Assembly: GCA_937942115.1 (NCBI GenBank) | Contig: CALDFY010000270.1 | Location: 1 to 13,121 of the forward strand | Reading direction: 5' to 3' | Origin: an uncultured Anaerolineae bacterium | GTDB lineage: Bacteria > Chloroflexota > Anaerolineae > B4-G1 > DUEL01 | Length of the DNA stretch: 13,121 nt | In this document: positions 6,016 through 13,121 of the stretch, one piece after another | Layout of the letters: every line of letters starts with the position of its first letter | How positions within the stretch are numbered: the stretch's first letter is position 1 | The notes under the pieces: generated by a model | Database searches by the model: none | The model's input: the letters and a program-made list of their open reading frames with translations, nothing else | What the model was told of the DNA's origin: nothing | Made by a program: the position numbers and the translations under genes

Positions 6016-8904
6016 GTGAAAAGGAGTATTCTCCGGTTCTCTCTGCTTCTGCTGGTCATCGGCGGTCTGGCCGGTTCGCTGCCGGAAGCCGGCGCTCCTC
6101 CGGAGAATCCCCTCCCGTCCCTTCCCGCCGTTTTCTCACCCCCACCCGGGACGGGAGAGCCTGCTTTGGAGGTCCGCGCCGATGCGTTCGGCCTGCCCCT
6201 GGCCGATGGCCCCCTCGCCCAACAGTACGGGAAACCCTGCGTCCGGCTGGAGAAGGGCGACCGGGTCCGGTTCTCCGTCCCGATAGACACCGCAGGCGAT
6301 TACCTCCTCTCTTTTGACGCCGCCGCGCCGGAGGAGGTCGTGTTCATCCAACCGGAGGGCCAACTATTTGTGGACGGTGCCCTTCCGGTGGAGGACGCCC
6401 GTCGCATTCTCTTCCCTCTCTACTACCGCAGCGCGACCGACCGATTCCCCCTGAACCGCTACGGCCACGAGATTCCTGCCCCGCCGGTACGCCTGGCGCG
6501 CTGGACCGAGGTCTTCCTGCGGGACGTGAATTTCAGCCGCAAGTATCCGCTGACCGTCCACCTGACGGGCGGCGAGCACCGGTTTGAGTTTGTCCTCACC
6601 CGCGAGACGCTTCTGCTGGGCAGTATCTACCTGCGGCCCTTTTCGCCGGAACCCTCATACGACCAGTACCTGGCCCGGACACCGGCCCCGGACACATCGG
6701 GGGTGCTGGTGGAGGTGGAGGCCGAATGGCCGTCCTTCAAAAATGACCCCTCCATTCGTCCCCTTTACAGCCGCAGCCTGGACGTGACCCCCTACGACAC
6801 GTACCGCTTGATCCTCAACACGATCGGCGGAGATTCGTGGAAAGCGAGCGGGAGCGCGCTGTATTACGAGGTGGAGGTGCCCCAGGACGGCATGTATCTG
6901 CTGACCCTGCGCGTCCTGCAGGATACGCGCCCCAACTTCACTGTTTTCCGACGCATCACCGTCAACGGCGCAGTCCCCTTTGACGAATTCCACGCAGTGC
7001 CCTTCCCGTACTCCGCCGGGTGGCGGAACGTGACGCTGCCGTATCGCGTCTATCTTCACGCCGGGCGAAACGTCATCGGCTTGGAGGCCACCACCTCCCC
7101 CTACGACACCGCGATTGCGAATATCCGCCGGTCCATCCTGGACATCAACGACCTGGCGCTGGAAATCAAGCGGTTGACGGGCAACCAGGTGGACCGGTAC
7201 CGGGAGTGGGAGATAGCCGAGTACATCCCGGATATTGAGGAGCGGCTGGCGGCCATCGCCGACAAAATCGCCGCAGATCAAGCCGCCTTGCGGGCCATCA
7301 ACAGCGGGATGAACTCGCAGGAAATGATGAACTACCAGATTGCCCTGGAGAACATCCGGCTGTTGCAGGCGGACCCGAACAAAATCCCGGTGCGGATGAA
7401 CCGCCTGTCGGAGGGGCCCCAGTCGGCGGCTCAGTTGCTGGGGAGCGTCCTTTCGGCCCTGCGGCAACAGCCTCTCACGCTGGATAAAATCTTTGTCCAT
7501 TCGCCGGACATCACGCCGACCCCGCCCCGGATTCCCATCGGGAAAGCGTTGGGCGAGAACGTCCAGCGGTTCGTCCACTCCTTCCGGCCCAATCCCTACC
7601 TTTCCATCGGAGCGGCCCGGGATGAGATAGAGGTTTGGGTCAACCGCCCGCGCCAGTATGTGGACCTGATGCAGCAACTGGCGGACCAGACGTTCACCCC
7701 CCGGACGGGCATCCGGGTCAAGTTTTCACTGATGCCCAACGAGTCCAAACTGGCCCTGGCGATTGCGGCGGGGATCGCGCCCGACGTGGCGCTGGGCATC
7801 AGCACCAATATCCCCTTTGAACTGGCCCTGCGGGGCGCTCTCTACGACCTGCGCTCCTTTGAGGATTTTGATTCCTTCATCCGCATCTACTCGCCCGGCG
7901 CGCTCCTGGAATACATCGTTAACGACTCCGTCTACGCCGTTCCGGAAACGCAGGACTTCTGGGTGACTTTCTACCGGCGGGACATTCTGGAGCGGCTGGG
8001 GCTGCCGGTCCCCCAAACCTGGGACGAGGTCATTGCGATTCTGCCAGACCTTCAGCGCTACGGGATGAACTACTACACCCCCCTCTCCACCGGCAGCGGG
8101 CTGAAGGGGTATCTGGTTACCGCGCCGTACATCTGGAATTTCGGTGGCGACCTCTACACGCCGGACGGCCTCCACACGGGCCTGGGCAGTGAGGAGGCGA
8201 TCCGGGGCCTCCGGTTTATGGCCGAACAGTTCACCGTCTACGGAATGCCGCTCACCGCTGTCAGTTTCTACGATAGTTTCCGCAACGGCGACCTGCCGGT
8301 GGGTATCTCCAACGCAGAGACGTATATCAAGTTGCGGATCGCTGCCCCGGAGATAGAGGGTCTGTGGGGGATTGCGCTCTATCCGGCCACCGTCCTGCCC
8401 GACGGTCGGCAGTACCGCTACGCCACCGGCTCGGCCCAGACCTGCATTATCCTGGCCGACACCGAGAAGCCACAGGAATCGTGGGAGTTCCTGAAGTGGT
8501 GGATGTCCACCGAAACCCAGGCCGCATTCGGCCGTCAACTGATTATGAACTACGGGCCGGAATACCTGTGGTACACCGCCAATACGGAGGCCTTTCGCAC
8601 CTTGCCCATCCCGGAGGAGCACAAGGAGGTCATCCTGGAGCAGTGGGAATGGATGCGGCAGCCGGTCCGCCTGCCGGGCACATATATGCAGGAGCGGGAG
8701 TTGAGCAACGCCTGGAACCGCATCGTCTTTGACGGCGTGAACCCGCGCGTGGCGATTGACGCCGCCATCCTGACCATCAACCGGGAGATGGCGCGCAAGA
8801 TGGAGGAACTGGGCTATACTCGCAACGGCGTACCCGTTCGCGAAATGAAAGTTCCCACGATAGAGACGGTCCTTCAGTGGATGGAGGAAGGGGAGGAGAG
8901 ATGA
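6016..8904 (+). CDS. Very large modular ABC solute-binding protein
   Basis: This 962-residue exported protein has a family-1 sugar-binding domain at its C-terminal end. Residues 4-26 form a signal peptide (SILRFSLLLLVIGGLAG) without a lipobox cysteine. A beta-rich module (about 50-210) includes a YLLSFDAAAPEEVV stretch. A second module (about 228-358) begins VLVEVEAEWPSF, contains YYEVEVPQDGMYLLTLRV and ends HAGRNVIGLEAT, resembling carbohydrate-binding modules of the CBM6/35 type. A helical linker (about 365-480) leads to the binding domain (about 535-930), with TGIRVKF, IAPDVALG, YAVPETQDFWVTFYRRDILERLGLPVPQTWDE and WEFLKWWMS. Ordinary members are about 400-550 residues. The frame is open back to 5890, but that part is repeat DNA and not signal-like, so I chose the GTG at 6016 with GAGG 11 bp upstream. 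The gene overlaps the first permease by 4 bp (ATGA). Ligand unknown. Confidence 0.85.
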   Translation: MKRSILRFSLLLLVIGGLAGSLPEAGAPPENPLPSLPAVFSPPPGTGEPALEVRADAFGLPLADGPLAQQYGKPCVRLEKGDRVRFSVPIDTAGDYLLSFDAAAPEEVVFIQPEGQLFVDGALPVEDARRILFPLYYRSATDRFPLNRYGHEIPAPPVRLARWTEVFLRDVNFSRKYPLTVHLTGGEHRFEFVLTRETLLLGSIYLRPFSPEPSYDQYLARTPAPDTSGVLVEVEAEWPSFKNDPSIRPLYSRSLDVTPYDTYRLILNTIGGDSWKASGSALYYEVEVPQDGMYLLTLRVLQDTRPNFTVFRRITVNGAVPFDEFHAVPFPYSAGWRNVTLPYRVYLHAGRNVIGLEATTSPYDTAIANIRRSILDINDLALEIKRLTGNQVDRYREWEIAEYIPDIEERLAAIADKIAADQAALRAINSGMNSQEMMNYQIALENIRLLQADPNKIPVRMNRLSEGPQSAAQLLGSVLSALRQQPLTLDKIFVHSPDITPTPPRIPIGKALGENVQRFVHSFRPNPYLSIGAARDEIEVWVNRPRQYVDLMQQLADQTFTPRTGIRVKFSLMPNESKLALAIAAGIAPDVALGISTNIPFELALRGALYDLRSFEDFDSFIRIYSPGALLEYIVNDSVYAVPETQDFWVTFYRRDILERLGLPVPQTWDEVIAILPDLQRYGMNYYTPLSTGSGLKGYLVTAPYIWNFGGDLYTPDGLHTGLGSEEAIRGLRFMAEQFTVYGMPLTAVSFYDSFRNGDLPVGISNAETYIKLRIAAPEIEGLWGIALYPATVLPDGRQYRYATGSAQTCIILADTEKPQESWEFLKWWMSTETQAAFGRQLIMNYGPEYLWYTANTEAFRTLPIPEEHKEVILEQWEWMRQPVRLPGTYMQERELSNAWNRIVFDGVNPRVAIDAAILTINREMARKMEELGYTRNGVPVREMKVPTIETVLQWMEEGEER

Positions 8905-9815
8905 GCCGGCCGAGCCGATTCCGCAATGGGTTGATTCGGGAAGGCGCGGCGTATGCCTTTGTCTCGCCGTACGCCGTCCTGTTCGTTACCTTCATCGTCA
9001 TCCCGGTCGCGGTGGCGGCTATGCTTTCGTTCACTTACTTTGATACCATCCAGTTTCCCCGATTCATCGGCCTGCGCAACTACATCACCCTGCTGACGCA
9101 GGACGACATCTTTATGAAGTACGTCCTGCCCAACACCATTGAGTTCGCCGTCATCGTGGGGCCGGGGGGCTACGCGCTGGCTTTTCTGCTGGCCTGGATG
9201 CTGGCCCAACTGCCCCGCCTGCCCCGGACCGTGCTCGCCCTGATTCTGTACTCGCCCTCTATGACTTCTGCGGTGACGATGGCCGTTGTCTGGCAGACGC
9301 TCTTCAGCGGCGACCAGAACGGCTATCTGAACAGTTTTCTGCTCAATCTGGGCATCATTCAGGAGCCGGTGCAGTGGTTGCAGTCGCCCCAGTTCCTGAT
9401 GCCCATTATGATCGTGGTCACCCTGTGGAGCAGTATGGGCGTGGGTTTCCTGGCCATGCTGGCCGGTATCTTGGACATCAATCCCGAACTCTACGAAGCG
9501 GCGGCGATAGACGGGATGAGCAGCCGCTGGCAGGAAATCTTCTACATCACCATCCCATCTATGAAGCCGCAGATGCTCTTCGGCGCCGTGATGTCTATCG
9601 TGGGCACCTTTCAGGCGGGCTCCATCGGCGTCGCCCTTTCGGGGTCTAACCCTACCCCCCGCTATGCCGGCCAACTCATCGTCAACCATATTGAGGATTA
9701 CGGCTTCCTGCGCTACGAGATGGGCTACGCCGCCGCCGTCTCTGTCGTCCTGCTGCTGATGGTGCTCCTCTTTACCCGCCTGGCGAACCGCCTCTTCCGC
9801 ACCGAGGAGAGATAG
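8901..9815 (+). CDS. ABC sugar transporter permease, MalF/UgpA type
   Basis: This 304-residue inner-membrane protein is one half of the permease pair. It has about six hydrophobic segments, the first at residues 16-43 (AYAFVSPYAVLFVTFIVIPV). The cytoplasmic EAA loop, EAAAIDGMSSRWQEIFYITIP, starts at residue 199; it docks the ATPase subunit and matches the EAA-x3-G-x9-I-x-LP pattern, with IP in place of LP. The ATG at 8901 sits in an ATGA overlap with the large binding-protein gene and has GGGGAGGAG just upstream. An earlier in-frame ATG at 8877 is rejected because it lies inside the upstream gene without conserved residues. The tight coupling suggests that the large binding protein is the receptor for this permease. 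The second permease follows after 4 bp. Confidence 0.95.
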   Translation: MSRPSRFRNGLIREGAAYAFVSPYAVLFVTFIVIPVAVAAMLSFTYFDTIQFPRFIGLRNYITLLTQDDIFMKYVLPNTIEFAVIVGPGGYALAFLLAWMLAQLPRLPRTVLALILYSPSMTSAVTMAVVWQTLFSGDQNGYLNSFLLNLGIIQEPVQWLQSPQFLMPIMIVVTLWSSMGVGFLAMLAGILDINPELYEAAAIDGMSSRWQEIFYITIPSMKPQMLFGAVMSIVGTFQAGSIGVALSGSNPTPRYAGQLIVNHIEDYGFLRYEMGYAAAVSVVLLLMVLLFTRLANRLFRTEER

Positions 9816-9819
9816 AGCG

Positions 9820-12914
<3,095 letters not shown>

Positions 12915-12929
12915 CTGCTTATCCCGAGA

Positions 12930-12970
12930 GGCGGGGATGCCCATCTCCGCCCGCCGCTCAAGCGGCGGGC
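12930..12970 (+). terminator. Overlapping hairpins after the locus (possible terminator)
   Basis: Two hairpins share bases. 12930-12939 pairs with 12942-12951 at 9 of 10 positions, and 12949-12958 pairs with 12961-12970 over a perfect 10 bp (GCCCGCCGCT, loop ca). They begin 16 bp after the last stop codon. No T-run follows, so termination would have to rely on stem strength or Rho. They may be mutually exclusive folds. Confidence 0.5.
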
Positions 12971-12981
12971 TCAGGTACCAA

Positions 12982-13019
12982 AGCCCTGATGGGCTGTCCG
13001 AAAGCCCCCGAAGGGGCTT
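12982..13019 (+). repeat. Two small hairpins in the downstream spacer
   Basis: AGCCC/GGGCT (12982-12995, loop tgat) and AAGCCCC/GGGGCTT (13002-13019, loop cgaa) follow closely. With 12930-12970 they make a hairpin-dense 3' spacer resembling the dispersed intergenic repeats elsewhere in the window. No gene is visible in 12915-13121. Confidence 0.5.
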
Positions 13020-13080
13020 CGCATCTGAGCCAGGGGCTTTTCGCCCAATGGTGGGAACATTTGCCCCCACCCCCCTTTCT

Positions 13081-13116
13081 CCCCCCTCCCCCATCGCTGC
13101 GCTTGGGGGAGGGGGG
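13081..13116. repeat. Polypyrimidine/polypurine hairpin at the right edge
   Basis: CCCCCCTCCCCC (13081-13092) pairs perfectly with GGGGGAGGGGGG (13105-13116) around a 12-base loop that itself contains CGC/GCG. A further pyrimidine-rich run (13064-13080) precedes it. The window ends 5 bp later, so a repeat seems to bound this side too. Confidence 0.75.
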
Positions 13117-13121
13117 AAGGG

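Overview
The window is GC-rich bacterial DNA with densely packed genes. I infer a Chloroflexota (Anaerolineae-like) chromosome or metagenome contig. The grounds are the Pro/Thr-rich linker behind a lipobox on the sugar-binding lipoprotein, the many GC-rich intergenic hairpins and dispersed repeats, and the absence of outer-membrane genes. No rRNA, tRNA, CRISPR array or transposase gene is visible.

Left part (1-1502, minus strand): a housekeeping operon reads leftward as rpmF (ribosomal protein L32), fabD (malonyl-CoA:ACP transacylase) and a small Phd/YefM-type antitoxin. Its promoter matches the sigma-70 consensus at both hexamers with a 17-bp spacer. The antitoxin's C-terminus runs into a perfect 50-bp inverted repeat that forms the left edge of the window, so that edge may be an assembly fold-back or a palindromic mobile repeat.

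Right part (1643-12914, plus strand): a six-gene carbohydrate locus. A promoter (TTGACA, 17 bp, extended TATCAT) is followed at once by a perfect 18-bp palindrome of LacI-family operator type. The genes are: a cytoplasmic GH94 disaccharide phosphorylase; a conventional sugar-binding lipoprotein; a very large second solute-binding protein with two N-terminal beta-rich modules; two MalF/MalG-type permeases; and a membrane protein joining an NHL beta-propeller, a TPR-like segment and a Yip1-type membrane domain. The last four are coupled by 4-bp overlaps or a 4-bp gap. Neither an ABC ATPase nor a LacI-type regulator is present, so both must lie elsewhere.

The likely logic is that one or both binding proteins capture a beta-linked oligosaccharide, the permease pair imports it with a shared ATPase, and the GH94 enzyme cleaves it with phosphate to give a sugar 1-phosphate. 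The roles of the large binding protein's extra modules and of the NHL-TPR-Yip1 protein are unknown. They are the best candidates for an undescribed uptake or sensing system.

The intergenic gaps are rich in repeats. A GC-rich hairpin family occurs at 31-73 and 5770-5810. A 35-bp unit is repeated in tandem at 5913-5982. A diverged copy of the surrounding repeat is built in frame into the N-terminus of the second permease. The right edge (12915-13121) is a run of hairpins with no gene.
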